Source: Chloroflexia bacterium (GTDB taxonomy: Bacteria; Chloroflexota; Chloroflexia; Thermomicrobiales; UBA6265). From it: a stretch of 26,647 nt of DNA. Position numbers and translations under genes: made by a program. Position 1 is the first letter of the stretch. The number at the start of each line of letters is the position of its first letter. The stretch spans positions 1 to 26,647 of the forward strand of contig JACDBO010000114.1 of assembly GCA_013694885.1 (NCBI GenBank). Reading direction: 5' to 3'. This document shows positions 7,018-15,888 of the stretch, one piece after another. The notes under the pieces were generated by a model. It saw only the letters and a list, made by a program, of their open reading frames with translations, made no database searches and was not told the origin of the DNA.

Positions 7018-8178
7018 ATGATCGCAACTCGACGCTACCGTACCGCTCCCATACACCGCGCCGGCATGTTGAGCGACCGCTGGCGCGACTTCGACGTCAT
7101 TTTCTTCATCACCATGGTCGTGCTCATGGGATTCGGCGCCATCGCCATCTGGAGCGCGGACGGCTTGCCGCCCCTCCTCAGCAACAACGAAGGCACGCGC
7201 CAGGCGGCGCTCGGTCTGATCGGGATCGGGATCATGTTGATCGTCGCCGCCATCGACTACCGGTTCCTCGCCACCCTCGCGTGGCCACTCTATTTCATCG
7301 GGATTGCCTCGCTAGGACTCGTCCTCACGCCACTTGGACAAGAGCTGGGTGGTGCGCAGAACTGGTTCGATGTGGGTGGGTTCCTCATTCAACCATCGGA
7401 GTTCGCCAAAGTCGGGACGATCATCGCGCTCTCGGCCTTCGTGTCATCCCGTGGCGAAGCGATGCGCGAGTTCGGTAACTTCATCGTTGCCGGCCTCATC
7501 GTTGCGTTACCGGCCGGCATCGTCCTGATCGCACCCGACCTCGGCCAGACGATGGTCTACGTGGCGATTTGGTGCGCGACGATGATTGTCGCGCACACGC
7601 GACGCCTCTTCTTCGTCATACTCACGCTGTTGCTCGGTCCATTTGTCTGGTTCGCCTGGAACTTTGTTTTGGAGCCGTACCACCGGGAGCGCTTCCAGGT
7701 GTCATTCAACCCCGAGATGGATCCGCTCGGTACCGGCTTCCAGATTCTCCAGGCGCGGATCAGCATCGGTGCGGGCGGCATCCGCGGAGCCGGCCTCCCT
7801 GGCGGCACTCAGAGCCAGCTGGACCTGCTCAGCGTCCGCAGTTCGGATTTCGTCTTCGCCCACGCCAGCGGCATGTTCGGCTTCATCGGGATGGTCGGAC
7901 TGTTCATCGCCCAGATCATCCTGCTCTGGCGCTGTCTCCGTGTTGCCGAGATCGCCCGCGACAGTTTCGGCCAGTGCCTGGCCGTGACGATCACCGGTGT
8001 CCTCTTTTTTCAGGCCTTTCTCAATATCGGGATGAACGTGGGCCTGATGCCGGTGACAGGGATCACCTTGCCCTTCGTCAGCTACGGCGTCTCGTCGCTG
8101 TGGACATTCCTGATCCTCGCCGGCATCCTTCAGAGCATCCTCATGCACCACCGCAAACTCGACTTCGATCGCGGCTAG
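7018..8178 (+). CDS. rodA: RodA/FtsW/SpoVE (SEDS) peptidoglycan glycosyltransferase
   Basis: A 386-residue polytopic membrane protein with about ten hydrophobic segments. It fits the SEDS family that polymerises lipid II into glycan strands during elongation or division. Family marks are QNWFDVGGFLIQPSEFAKV near the first third, IAPDLGQTMVY, RISIGAGGIRGAGL, SSDFVFAHASG (the Asp being the likely catalytic residue), and NIGMNVGLMPVTGITLPFVSYG near the end. Two details differ from common members: the usual SYGGSS is SYGVSS, and the Asp loop lacks the usual Glu-Glu that follows. ATG 7018 is chosen; the frame is open to a TTG at 6979, but the extra residues are not family-like. Another ATG at 7066 is possible. 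RodA and FtsW cannot be separated from sequence alone. Confidence 0.92.
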   Translation: MIATRRYRTAPIHRAGMLSDRWRDFDVIFFITMVVLMGFGAIAIWSADGLPPLLSNNEGTRQAALGLIGIGIMLIVAAIDYRFLATLAWPLYFIGIASLGLVLTPLGQELGGAQNWFDVGGFLIQPSEFAKVGTIIALSAFVSSRGEAMREFGNFIVAGLIVALPAGIVLIAPDLGQTMVYVAIWCATMIVAHTRRLFFVILTLLLGPFVWFAWNFVLEPYHRERFQVSFNPEMDPLGTGFQILQARISIGAGGIRGAGLPGGTQSQLDLLSVRSSDFVFAHASGMFGFIGMVGLFIAQIILLWRCLRVAEIARDSFGQCLAVTITGVLFFQAFLNIGMNVGLMPVTGITLPFVSYGVSSLWTFLILAGILQSILMHHRKLDFDRG

Positions 8179-8195
8179 TCGCCAAACCAGCCGCG
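8170..8195. terminator. Possible bidirectional hairpin between convergent rodA and rsmI
   Basis: A 7-bp perfect stem (CGCGGCT with AGCCGCG) with a 12-nt loop spans the rodA stop codon in the gap between the two convergent genes. No T-run follows on either side, so this is a weak call. Confidence 0.3.
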
Positions 8196-8204
8196 CGTCG
8201 AATA

Positions 8205-9050
8205 TCAGCCGCGAGCGTCGCCTTCCCGCTCCCGCACCAACTCCCGTACGAGGTCGTAGACCACAGATCCAGGACGTCCGGTGATTGCCGCGGCCTCTCG
8301 CGCCACCCGGCTCGGTTTGAGTCCTTCCGCCAGCAGCCGCCGCACGACACCGCCGATGTCGTCCTGTTCCGGCTCATCGGCGGCGGCCTGCTCGCCGACG
8401 ACGATGACGACTTCGCCGCGCGGTTCGGTGTCGCGGTATGAATCCGCCAGCGTGTCCAGCGTGCCGAACGACAGTTCTTCGTGCAATTTCGTGAGTTCCC
8501 GGGCGACCAACGCGGTGCGTTCGCCCAAAGCCGCCCCGAGATCACGGAGCGTTTTGCCAAGACGAACGGGAGACTCGAAGAGCACGAGTGGGTATCCAGT
8601 TGCTGCCGCCTTCGCCAACATGCGGCGCCGTTCTTCTCCGGTGCGTGGCAGGAAACCCAGAAATACGAATGGCCCCGGCACCATACCGGACGCGCTCACC
8701 GCGGCGGTTAGCGCCGACGGTCCCGGGATCGGCACCACGCGATGACCGGCGGCAAGCACCGCTGCCACGAGTTTCTGTCCAGGGTCGGAGACCGCCGGTG
8801 TGCCCGCGTCACTGATCAGCGCGACATCGCCCACCGCCAGCGCCGCTATCAAGCGGCCCGCTCGTTCCCGCTCATTGTGCTGGTGGTAGCTGAGCATGGG
8901 CGTGGAGATGTTGAACCGTCGCAGCAGCTTCGCGCTCTGCCGAGTGTCTTCCGCGGCGATCAGTTGCACATCGCGCAGCGTCGCCACGGCGCGAGGCGCC
9001 ATGTCGTCGAGGTTGCCGATCGGCGTGGCGACGACGAACAATGTACTCAA
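8205..9050 (-). CDS. rsmI: 16S rRNA (cytidine-1402-2'-O)-methyltransferase
   Basis: A 281-residue RsmI protein that methylates the ribose of C1402 in the 16S rRNA decoding centre using S-adenosylmethionine. The N-terminus LFVVATPIGNLDDMAPRA, then AAEDTRQSAKLLRRF, SYHQHNE, ALISDAGTPAVSDPG (SAM-binding region), VVPIPGPSALTAAVSASG, FLGFLPR, and FESPVRLGKTLRDL are all diagnostic. The length is as expected. The start is a TTG at 9050, since the family begins at this point; a weak AGGA lies about 11 nt upstream. It is transcribed away from dnaX, from a shared 130-nt gap, and converges on rodA. Confidence 0.95.
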   Translation of the reverse strand: MSTLFVVATPIGNLDDMAPRAVATLRDVQLIAAEDTRQSAKLLRRFNISTPMLSYHQHNERERAGRLIAALAVGDVALISDAGTPAVSDPGQKLVAAVLAAGHRVVPIPGPSALTAAVSASGMVPGPFVFLGFLPRTGEERRRMLAKAAATGYPLVLFESPVRLGKTLRDLGAALGERTALVARELTKLHEELSFGTLDTLADSYRDTEPRGEVVIVVGEQAAADEPEQDDIGGVVRRLLAEGLKPSRVAREAAAITGRPGSVVYDLVRELVREREGDARG

Positions 9051-9101
9051 TGTTTGTTCAATCCTATGGTGGCGAAATGGTGATTCGCCGGGCCATTCCG
9101 T

Positions 9102-9107
9102 TATACT
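9102..9107 (+). promoter_or_regulatory. Possible -10 element (TATACT) upstream of dnaX
   Basis: A consensus-like -10 hexamer lies about 75 nt upstream of the dnaX start in the gap shared with rsmI. No good -35 was found at the right distance. Confidence 0.35.
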
Positions 9108-9180
9108 TCCGCTAGTGTACGAACATCAGTGCGAGCGCTTCGCTCAAACGGCGCGCGCACTCAAACGAGGTCGCCCCTTC

Positions 9181-11064
9181 ATGAGTGAATCGTCTCTCTT
9201 CGATCTACCTCCAGCGGCACCGGCCGCGCCGGCGCAACCCGCCACAAACGAGTTCGCCATCCAGCCCGGAGCCTCGCCGCCCCGATCGCTCTACCGCAAG
9301 TATCGGCCGGGCACGTTTGCCGAGGACGATCTTGTCGGACAAGAGCATGTTGTCAACACGCTCCGGAACGCGATTGCGCTGAACCGCATCGCCCATGCCT
9401 ATCTGTTCTGTGGGCCGCGTGGGACCGGCAAGACGACGACCGCGCGCCTCCTCGCCAAAGCGGTCAACTGTCTCGCGCCAGATCCGATGCGGCGCCCCTG
9501 CAACGTGTGTGATGCGTGTGTGGCCATCAACCGAGGCGCGACGACGGACGTCATCGAGGTCGACGCCGCCAGCAACCGGGGCATCGACGACATCCGCGAC
9601 TTGCGCGAGCGTGTGAAGTACGCACCGAGTCAGCTTCGCACCAAGTTTTACATTATCGACGAGGCGCACCAGATCACCGGAGCCGCCGCGAACGCCTTTC
9701 TCAAGACACTGGAGGAGCCGCCATCGCACACGCGGTTCGTCCTCGCCACCACCGATCCTGAGGAGTTGCTTCCGACCATCGTGTCCCGCTGCCAGCGTTT
9801 TGATTTTCGCCGCATCAGCCTCGACGCAATGGTTTCGCGGCTGCGTACCGTAGCCGAGGCCGAACGTATCGACGTCGAGGACGGCGCGCTCGGCGTCATC
9901 GCCCGTCACGCCACCGGAAGTCTCCGGGATGCCCTCGGTATCCTCGATCAGGTGGCCGTGTATCGCGAACGAGCCGACAGTGAGCAGACGACCGTCACCG
10001 CCGAGTTGGTGCGCACGGTGCTCGGTGTCAGCCGCAACGAGCGTGTGGAGAACCTCGTCGGGGCGCTGGCCGACCGTGACGCGTCCGCCGCTTTGCGTTC
10101 GGTCAACGATGCCTTCGAGGCCGGGGAAGACATCCGGCAACTCGCCCGCCAGCTGGTTCAGTACCTCCGTTCCCTGTTGCTGCTCCGGGCAGGCGGCCAC
10201 GCCGATGTCGACGACCGCGCCAGGGAGTACGCGGGGCGATTTGAGCTTGCGCGCCTCGCCGATCTCGCCCGGCTCTTCGCCGATATCGACTACCGGATCA
10301 AGCGCGCCAGCCTGGTCCAACTTCCCCTGGAACTCGCGCTTGTCGAGGGGTGTACCGAATCGACGGCACCAACGATACCGGCGGTAGTCGTGGCAGCGAC
10401 ACCCGCAACGGTCCATCAACCACTCATCGACACCCGACCAACCACGTCGCTGCGCGAGCGCGTGCGTGGCACGTCCACGTCGCCACCAGAGACCTCGACG
10501 CCAGTCCCGGCGCCGAGGATGCCGTCGGAACCACCGACCCCGATTGTCGCAAATAGCGCCCCGATCACCGCCAATGGCAAATCCGCGCCTACCCTGGCAT
10601 CGGCTGATGGAACGCTCGCCATCGACACGATCGTCGACTTGTGGTCGCGGATTCGGCAGGACGTCAAAGCCGTTAATCGACGTGTCGAAGCTCTCCTCCA
10701 ACAGGTCGATCCGGTTCACGTCAGCGGCGAGACCGTCATCCTCACGTCGCCCTACGAGTTTCACCGCACCCGATTGAACTCCGACGAAGTTCGTCGCACA
10801 GTGGAGGACGTCATCTCGCGGCTCGTGAGTCGTCAAGTGCTGATCTCGTGCTTATCTCGAGACGAGGTCGCGGCGCTTACCGCAAACGTCGGTTCAACCC
10901 AGGCCGGCGCAGAACCTTCGCTCGAGAAAACCGACGCACTCGATTCAGGCAGTTTCGACGCCACGCCAACAAGCGCCGCATCGTCGTCCAGCACGGTAGA
11001 GGACGATGAGCGTCGTCTCCAGGCAGCGAAGAACATTTTCGATGCGGAGGAGGTCGACGGCTAG
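9181..11064 (+). CDS. dnaX: DNA polymerase III subunit gamma/tau
   Basis: A 627-residue clamp-loader ATPase that opens the sliding clamp and links the polymerase cores. After a 35-residue Pro/Ala-rich N-terminus come YRKYRPGTF, VGQEHVV, the Walker A motif GPRGTGKT (78-85), four zinc-ligand cysteines (C97, C107, C110, C113), the Walker B DEAH (160-163) and the sensor region with VSRCQRFDF. Residues of about 240-400 are the helical collar. A Pro/Thr-rich linker (about 405-475) leads to a C-terminal tau-like domain with LWSRIRQDVKAVNRRVEALL. ATG 9181 is preferred over the frame's longer opening to 8896, because that extension is antisense to rsmI. No A-rich slippery site for a programmed gamma frameshift was seen, so only the long form is expected. 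Confidence 0.96.
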   Translation: MSESSLFDLPPAAPAAPAQPATNEFAIQPGASPPRSLYRKYRPGTFAEDDLVGQEHVVNTLRNAIALNRIAHAYLFCGPRGTGKTTTARLLAKAVNCLAPDPMRRPCNVCDACVAINRGATTDVIEVDAASNRGIDDIRDLRERVKYAPSQLRTKFYIIDEAHQITGAAANAFLKTLEEPPSHTRFVLATTDPEELLPTIVSRCQRFDFRRISLDAMVSRLRTVAEAERIDVEDGALGVIARHATGSLRDALGILDQVAVYRERADSEQTTVTAELVRTVLGVSRNERVENLVGALADRDASAALRSVNDAFEAGEDIRQLARQLVQYLRSLLLLRAGGHADVDDRAREYAGRFELARLADLARLFADIDYRIKRASLVQLPLELALVEGCTESTAPTIPAVVVAATPATVHQPLIDTRPTTSLRERVRGTSTSPPETSTPVPAPRMPSEPPTPIVANSAPITANGKSAPTLASADGTLAIDTIVDLWSRIRQDVKAVNRRVEALLQQVDPVHVSGETVILTSPYEFHRTRLNSDEVRRTVEDVISRLVSRQVLISCLSRDEVAALTANVGSTQAGAEPSLEKTDALDSGSFDATPTSAASSSSTVEDDERRLQAAKNIFDAEEVDG

Positions 11065-11136
11065 GCGCCTATCGACTGGCCATGATCGGCCAAGTGATAC
11101 GGAATCCGGATGGTGAGTGGTGCGATACTCTTGGTC

Positions 11137-11230
11137 GTCATTCGGAGGCCGCAGCAGAAGAATCCCGGCAGCTGCGTCGGGCAGCTGCATCGCGCGCGAA
11201 GCGCTCGACGGCAGAGCCGTCGCATCGCAA
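11137..11230. repeat. Dispersed intergenic repeat, copy A
   Basis: A non-coding element in the gap between convergent genes. It contains GAGGCCGCAGC and GAAGAATCCC, then GCAGCTGCGTCGGGCAGC, and ends with a hairpin CGACGGC-AGA-GCCGTCG (11206-11222). The same order of blocks recurs at 24740 and, more loosely, at 24869. The start (GTCATTC...GAGGCCGCAGC.GAAGAATCC) resembles the widespread GTCATTC-type intergenic repeats that are often mis-annotated as short proteins containing HSERSEES-like peptides. Its function is unknown. Confidence 0.6.
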
Positions 11231-11312
11231 AGGTGGACGCATTCCGCCACTGTTCAGCCGGATTCCATATCAGTTCTTCACCGATACCAGCGTTGCTCCG
11301 CCGATCGCCCTG

Positions 11313-12620
11313 TCACTCCCGGTCCGGGGTGGCCGAGGCGGCTGGCGTGGCCGGCACATCCACCACCGGGGTCCCTCCGACCGGAGTTGCCGAACTCGGC
11401 GCTTCGCTCACCCTCAGGGTCTCCACCGGCTCAGCGTCATGCTGGATACGATAGAAGACGAATTCGAACGTGTCCTCGTTCAGTGGGGAACGCGTCGCCC
11501 ACACAATGCCCTCGGTCGTCCACCACAGACCCGGTACGTCGGTCTCGCTCCCGGTCGGCACCTGATATTCAGTTGGCCCACGAAGCGACGTCAACCAGAC
11601 GCTGTGAACTGCCCAGGCATCCCCTTCGGGGATACCGATGACGTAAGCGACAGACTTGCCGTCCGGCGACGGCGCGAAGTCGAGGACGGTCCCAACGGGT
11701 CCCGCCTTGCCGCCAGTCGCCACCAACGTCCGTTCCATGCCCGCTAATTGAACACGGAAGAGATCGCCTTCGACGTGAGGTTGAGACCCATCCGCGCCGG
11801 CGTCCGCTTCGACATAGAGCAAGCTGCCGCCGTCTGGAAGCCACCCCATGTCGAGCACGGTCTGCCGTCCATCCTCGGAGGTGGGCGCGACCTGCCGAGC
11901 TGCGGTCCCGGCATCGCCGGTGAGCGAGACGACGAGCAACGCCCCCATTCCTCGCTCGTCTCGCCGGAGTACCGCGATGCTGTCTCCTCGCGGTGAGAGC
12001 CGAGCATCCAACAACACACCATTTTCGATGTCTACCGCGAGAGGTTGCGGCTCCCCTTCGACCGGCACAGTGGCGAGGCGGCCATCCGGGACGCCGACGA
12101 GAATCGTGTCTCCTTGCAGACCCCAATCGACGACGGCGGCTGGGGAGCTGGTCGGACTCACCGGCGGTGTCGCCGCGTTCCGATCGATGGAGGGAATCAC
12201 GTCGCGAATCGTGCGACGCACGAGGCCGTTTGCTTCGACGACGAGGAGGGAGACCCCGCTGCCGTCCATCGTCACAGCGACCGCGACGCTGTCCCCACTC
12301 GGTGACGCATCGAACGCGAGGACGGATGCACCAGCTGGCATCCGAAGTTCGCGTGGTTCACCCTCTCCGAGTGTCCAGAGCGCATCGCCGACACGGACGT
12401 AGATCAGATTCGGCGCACCCCGCGTCGAGAGAAGTGATTCAGGCGAGGCCACCGCGACGGTTGGCACGCCGCTAACATCGCCCGCGGTCGCCGGTACGGT
12501 GGAGGTTGGCTGGTCCTCAGTCGGTGCTGGTTCGTTCGCGAACCGCCGGTCTTCAGAGGACTCCTCGGCGCAGCCGAGGAGCACGGTCACTATCAGCATG
12601 ATCGCCGGAACGTGTCCCAT
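11313..12620 (-). CDS. Putative lipoprotein with a TolB/WD40-like beta-propeller
   Basis: A 435-residue protein predicted to be exported and lipid-anchored: from ATG 12620 a short hydrophobic signal ends in a lipobox LLGC with Cys17. A Thr/Pro/Ala linker follows. The body has repeated blade-like units in which Asp-Ser-Val-Ala or Ser-Pro-Gly/Asp-Gly patterns recur (FDASPSGDSVAVAV, DARLSPRGDSIAVL, DMGWLPDGGSLLYV, DFAPSPDGKSVAYV), typical of TolB-like propellers. The tail is rich in Thr, Pro and Ala. The frame is open 40 codons further upstream, but that part is Arg-rich and would bury the signal peptide; GGAG lies 12 nt before ATG 12620. Ligand and role are unknown. It is divergent from the B12-type regulator at 12772, so shared control is possible. 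Confidence 0.82.
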   Translation of the reverse strand: MGHVPAIMLIVTVLLGCAEESSEDRRFANEPAPTEDQPTSTVPATAGDVSGVPTVAVASPESLLSTRGAPNLIYVRVGDALWTLGEGEPRELRMPAGASVLAFDASPSGDSVAVAVTMDGSGVSLLVVEANGLVRRTIRDVIPSIDRNAATPPVSPTSSPAAVVDWGLQGDTILVGVPDGRLATVPVEGEPQPLAVDIENGVLLDARLSPRGDSIAVLRRDERGMGALLVVSLTGDAGTAARQVAPTSEDGRQTVLDMGWLPDGGSLLYVEADAGADGSQPHVEGDLFRVQLAGMERTLVATGGKAGPVGTVLDFAPSPDGKSVAYVIGIPEGDAWAVHSVWLTSLRGPTEYQVPTGSETDVPGLWWTTEGIVWATRSPLNEDTFEFVFYRIQHDAEPVETLRVSEAPSSATPVGGTPVVDVPATPAASATPDRE

Positions 12621-12718
12621 CCGCGCCCAAAGCTCCACGGCACGGCGCGTACGCCCGCGTTCAAGCGCGGGTCGAAACCAGCTTCGTGATGCGACCCGAC
12701 GAAATGTTGTGCAAATCA

Positions 12719-12747
12719 TTGATGGTTGCTGGGCACACACCTATAGT
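12719..12747 (+). promoter_or_regulatory. Predicted promoter of the B12-type MerR regulator operon
   Basis: TTGATG (12719-12724) and TATAGT (12742-12747) are separated by an ideal 17-nt spacer. The start would be near 12754, only about 18 nt before the ATG, so the mRNA leader is very short. It lies in the gap to the divergent lipoprotein gene. No MerR-style inverted repeat was clearly seen between the hexamers. Confidence 0.6.
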
Positions 12748-12771
12748 GGCGGTGGAGGTGCCTTCTGCCCG

Positions 12772-13728
12772 ATGGACTTCGCGCAACTGCGATCTGAACC
12801 CGAATATAACACGCGCGCCGTCGTCGAGCGGACCGGTGTCCCTGCCGATACATTTCGTGCCTGGGAGCGGCGCTACGGCCTGCCGCAACCGACGCGCACC
12901 GGCGGGAACCACCGCCTCTACTCCGAGCTTGACCTGGCCGTGATCGCGCGACTGCGCGACCAAACCCGGGCCGGCCTCAGAATCAGCCAAGCCGTACATC
13001 AGGTGAGACGAACGTTGACCGCGGCGGCGATAAGGGCGGCGGCGCCACCGTCTCCCACCGTGGCCGAAACCGCGACTGTAGGCTACCAAGTACTTTCCGA
13101 GCGACTCATGCGGCACCTCGTCGCCTACAATGCCGATGGGGCAAACCAATCCCTCGACGAAGCGTTCGCGCTCGGTCCGATCGAGCACGTCTGTCTTTCC
13201 GTGTTGCAGCCCGCACTAAACGAGATCGGTGAGCGGTGGGCACGAGGTGAGCTGCCGGTCAGCGTGGAGCACTTTGCCAGTGGGTTCGCTCTCCGCAAAA
13301 TCGGTGCGCTCTTCAACGCTTCTCGGCCGGAGTTTGGCAGTCCGACCGTGGTCACCGCCTGCGCCGAGGGCGAGCTTCACGAGGTCGGCCTGCTCGTTAC
13401 CTCGCTCGTGCTCTCTCGCGATGGGTACCGCGTGGTTCACCTCGGCGCAAGCTTGCCCACCGCGGACCTTCGAGAGGCAGTCGATCGTCTTCATCCGCAA
13501 GCGCTCCTCCTCGCTGCGTCAACAGAACCGATCGCGCGACAACTGGCGGATGAGATCGCGCAACTGACCGATTCATCCACGAGCGACTCGATGCCGCTTG
13601 TCTGTGTCGGAGGGCGGGCATTCGCGAATAATCCTTCGCTCGGTGATGCCTTCCCCGCGCACTATCTTGGCGCCAATGCGATGATGGCACGCGACGAACT
13701 CAACCGGCTCCTCCATCGGAGTGCCTGA
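12772..13728 (+). CDS. MerR-family regulator with cobalamin-binding domain (CarH/LitR-like)
   Basis: A 318-residue regulator. Residues 10-80 form a MerR winged helix (NTRAVVERTGVPADTFRAWE, RRYG, GNHRLYSELDL). Residues of about 105-180 form a four-helix bundle and 190-310 a Rossmann-type B12-binding domain. The signature W-x9-EH is present (W156, E166, H167), as is E-x-H-x-x-G (E201, H203, G206), where the His is the expected lower cobalt ligand. These are the marks of adenosylcobalamin-dependent light-sensing repressors of the CarH type. The residue after W156 is Ala, whereas Thermus CarH is remembered to have a His there that caps cobalt after illumination. ATG 12772 is preferred because the upstream promoter would cut off longer forms. 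The next gene starts 33 nt downstream. Confidence 0.88.
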   Translation: MDFAQLRSEPEYNTRAVVERTGVPADTFRAWERRYGLPQPTRTGGNHRLYSELDLAVIARLRDQTRAGLRISQAVHQVRRTLTAAAIRAAAPPSPTVAETATVGYQVLSERLMRHLVAYNADGANQSLDEAFALGPIEHVCLSVLQPALNEIGERWARGELPVSVEHFASGFALRKIGALFNASRPEFGSPTVVTACAEGELHEVGLLVTSLVLSRDGYRVVHLGASLPTADLREAVDRLHPQALLLAASTEPIARQLADEIAQLTDSSTSDSMPLVCVGGRAFANNPSLGDAFPAHYLGANAMMARDELNRLLHRSA

Positions 13729-13761
13729 ACAACCATCGCTCTTCAAGCAGGTGTCACACCA

Positions 13762-14931
13762 ATGCCATCCCGCGTCCTCACCGGTCTGGATGCCTTCTGC
13801 GCTGACGTGCCCGCCGACTTGCGGGGTGCGCGTGTCGGTTTATTGACCTGCCCAACGGCCATCGACCACAACTTCCGGCATGCCGTGGAACTGATTGGTT
13901 CTCTGGATTCGCTGTCGTTGGTGGCCTTGTTCGGCCCGGAACACGGCATCCGCGGTGAAGCGCAAGCCGGCGACCACGTCGCGTCCGCAAACGACACTCG
14001 CAAGGGCTTGCCGGTCCACAGCCTCTACGGCGCATCCCGCATCCCATCAGCCGAGATGCTCGCCGGTCTCGACGCCATGATCGTCGACATGAAGGACATC
14101 GCCGTCCGGTACGCGACCTACGCGTCCACCACCTTCCACGTCATCGACGCGGCGGAGGAGCACGGGATCGAGGTCGTCATCCTCGACCGGCCGAATCCGC
14201 TCAACGGAGTCGCGGTGCAAGGCAACCTCCTCGATCCAGCATTCCGCTCGTTCGTCGGAGGACACTCCATTCCGATCCGCCACGGTCTGACCCTCGGCGA
14301 ACTCGCAACGCTCTACGCGCGTGAACAGGGACAGCGCGCCCCGCGCGTGGTTGCCATGAAAGGCTGGCGCCGGTCGATGTGGCAAGACGAGACGGGCCTA
14401 CCGTGGGTGCTTCCGTCGCCGAACCTCCCCACGTTGGATGCCGTCACGCTCTACCCAGCCACCTGCCTGCTCGAAGGCACGAACCTCTCGGAAGGCCGGG
14501 GCACGACGAAGCCGTTCGAGTTTGTTGGCGCACCGTGGATCGACCCGGACACGCTGGCGGCAACGTTGAACGGTCTCGATATCGCCGGCGTCGGGTTTCG
14601 CCCGATCTTTTTCGTTCCAACGTTCTCCAAGCACACGAGCGAGCGTTGTGGCGGTGTCCAGATTCATATCACCGACCGCAAGGCACTCAACGGCCCGGCG
14701 CTTGGCGTCCAGTTGCTCGCGACGCTACGAACGCACGCCCCCGACCGATTCTCATGGATCGCTCCCAACGACGACGCTCGACCATACTTCATCGACCTTT
14801 TAGCAGGCAGCGGGAGGCTGCGCCAGGCGATCGACGCTGAGGAACGGCCGGCCTCGCTTGTCGCGGCATGGCAGGCTGAAGCTATGTCCTTCTCTGAGCG
14901 CCACCAGTCGGTAGCGCTCTACCGCGACTGA
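13762..14931 (+). CDS. namZ: DUF1343 / NamZ-like exo-beta-N-acetylmuramidase
   Basis: A 389-residue member of DUF1343, the family of NamZ (YbbC) enzymes that remove N-acetylmuramic acid from the non-reducing end of peptidoglycan fragments. Typical blocks are GLDAFCADVPADLRGARVGL at the start, FGPEHGIRGEAQAGDHV, VHSLYG, IVDMKDIAVRYATYAST, LDRPNPLNG, and in the second half PSPNLPTLDAVTLYPATCLL and LSEGRGTTKPFEFVGAPW. No signal peptide or lipobox is seen, so it should act in the cytoplasm on imported muropeptides, unlike secreted relatives. It lies 33 nt after the B12-type regulator and 21 nt before murQ, so one transcript is likely. The family call is firm; the exact activity is inferred. Confidence 0.9.
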   Translation: MPSRVLTGLDAFCADVPADLRGARVGLLTCPTAIDHNFRHAVELIGSLDSLSLVALFGPEHGIRGEAQAGDHVASANDTRKGLPVHSLYGASRIPSAEMLAGLDAMIVDMKDIAVRYATYASTTFHVIDAAEEHGIEVVILDRPNPLNGVAVQGNLLDPAFRSFVGGHSIPIRHGLTLGELATLYAREQGQRAPRVVAMKGWRRSMWQDETGLPWVLPSPNLPTLDAVTLYPATCLLEGTNLSEGRGTTKPFEFVGAPWIDPDTLAATLNGLDIAGVGFRPIFFVPTFSKHTSERCGGVQIHITDRKALNGPALGVQLLATLRTHAPDRFSWIAPNDDARPYFIDLLAGSGRLRQAIDAEERPASLVAAWQAEAMSFSERHQSVALYRD

Positions 14932-14952
14932 ACGTCAGCAGGGGAGAACGAG

Positions 14953-15888
14953 GTGTCGACCGGGCCCGACGCAGATGCCAAGATCACCCGCCTCGATGCC
15001 CTCGCCACCGAGGGGCGCAACACACGATCCGGCGCCATTGACACCCTCTCAGCCACGGCGATTGTTTCGCTGATCAACCAGGAGGACGCAGCCGTCGCGA
15101 CGGGCGTCGGAGCGCAAGCCGAGTCTATCGCGGCGGCGATCGAGGCAATTGTCGAGCGCATGCGTCGCGGTGGCCGGCTGATCTACATTGGCGCCGGCAC
15201 CTCCGGCCGGCTCGGCGTCCTCGATGCGTCGGAGTGTCCACCGACGTTCAACACACCGCCCGGACTCGTCGTCGGGTTGATCGCCGGCGGCGACCACGCA
15301 CTCCGCCACGCTGTCGAGAACGCGGAGGACAGCGGGGCTGAAGGAGCACGCGACCTGCACGACATCGGCGTGGGAGTCGAAGACGCCGTGGTCGGCATCG
15401 CCGCCAGTGGCCGCACGCCCTACGTACTCGGCGCTGTCGATGGCGCCCGCGCCGCCGGGGCTCTTACGATCGGGCTCGCCTGCACAACCGACTCGGAGTT
15501 GAGCCGGCGTGTCGACATCATGATCGCGCCCATCGTCGGTCCTGAAGTCATTACCGGGTCGACGCGGCTGAAGGCCGGCACCGCCCAAAAGATGGTCCTC
15601 AACATGCTCAGTACGGGGTCGATGGTTCTGCTCGGCAAGACCTACGGCAACCTGATGGTCGACCTCCGCGCCACCAATACCAAACTTCGCCAGCGAGCGA
15701 TCGGCATCGTCCGCGACGCCGTCGACACGAGCGAGGATCGTGCCTCCGCGCTGCTCGCCGCCTCCGGCGAAGAAGTCAAGACGGCGATTGTCTCCGGCAT
15801 CCTGGATATCGAGCCGGACGAAGCAAGACGGCGACTCGCACGCGCGGCGGGTATCGTCCGCGCCGCGCTCGAAGGTTCATCGCGGTGA
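14953..15888 (+). CDS. murQ: N-acetylmuramic acid 6-phosphate etherase
   Basis: A 311-residue SIS-domain lyase that splits the D-lactyl ether of MurNAc-6-phosphate, giving GlcNAc-6-phosphate and D-lactate in cell-wall recycling. The key stretch IGAGTSGRLGVLDASECPPTF holds the sugar-phosphate loop and the catalytic Glu. ENAEDSG carries the second acid, and GIAASGRTPYVLGA and GPEVITGSTRLKAGTAQKM complete the family pattern. The start is GTG at 14953, with GGGGAG 6 nt upstream. The stop overlaps the start of the kinase gene by 4 nt (GTGA), so the two are translationally coupled. Its substrate would be made by that kinase. Confidence 0.96.
   Translation: MSTGPDADAKITRLDALATEGRNTRSGAIDTLSATAIVSLINQEDAAVATGVGAQAESIAAAIEAIVERMRRGGRLIYIGAGTSGRLGVLDASECPPTFNTPPGLVVGLIAGGDHALRHAVENAEDSGAEGARDLHDIGVGVEDAVVGIAASGRTPYVLGAVDGARAAGALTIGLACTTDSELSRRVDIMIAPIVGPEVITGSTRLKAGTAQKMVLNMLSTGSMVLLGKTYGNLMVDLRATNTKLRQRAIGIVRDAVDTSEDRASALLAASGEEVKTAIVSGILDIEPDEARRRLARAAGIVRAALEGSSR

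Noticed and set aside
9205..10836. 543-aa open frame on the minus strand opposite dnaX
   Set aside because: It is a shadow of dnaX with no recognisable motif and Arg/Gly-rich composition.
9181..11064. Programmed frameshift for a short gamma form in dnaX
   Set aside because: No A-rich slippery heptamer was seen in the gene.
11082..11747. 221-aa plus-strand frame after dnaX
   Set aside because: It covers intergenic repeat copy A (RHSEAAAEES-type peptide) and then the antisense of the lipoprotein gene.
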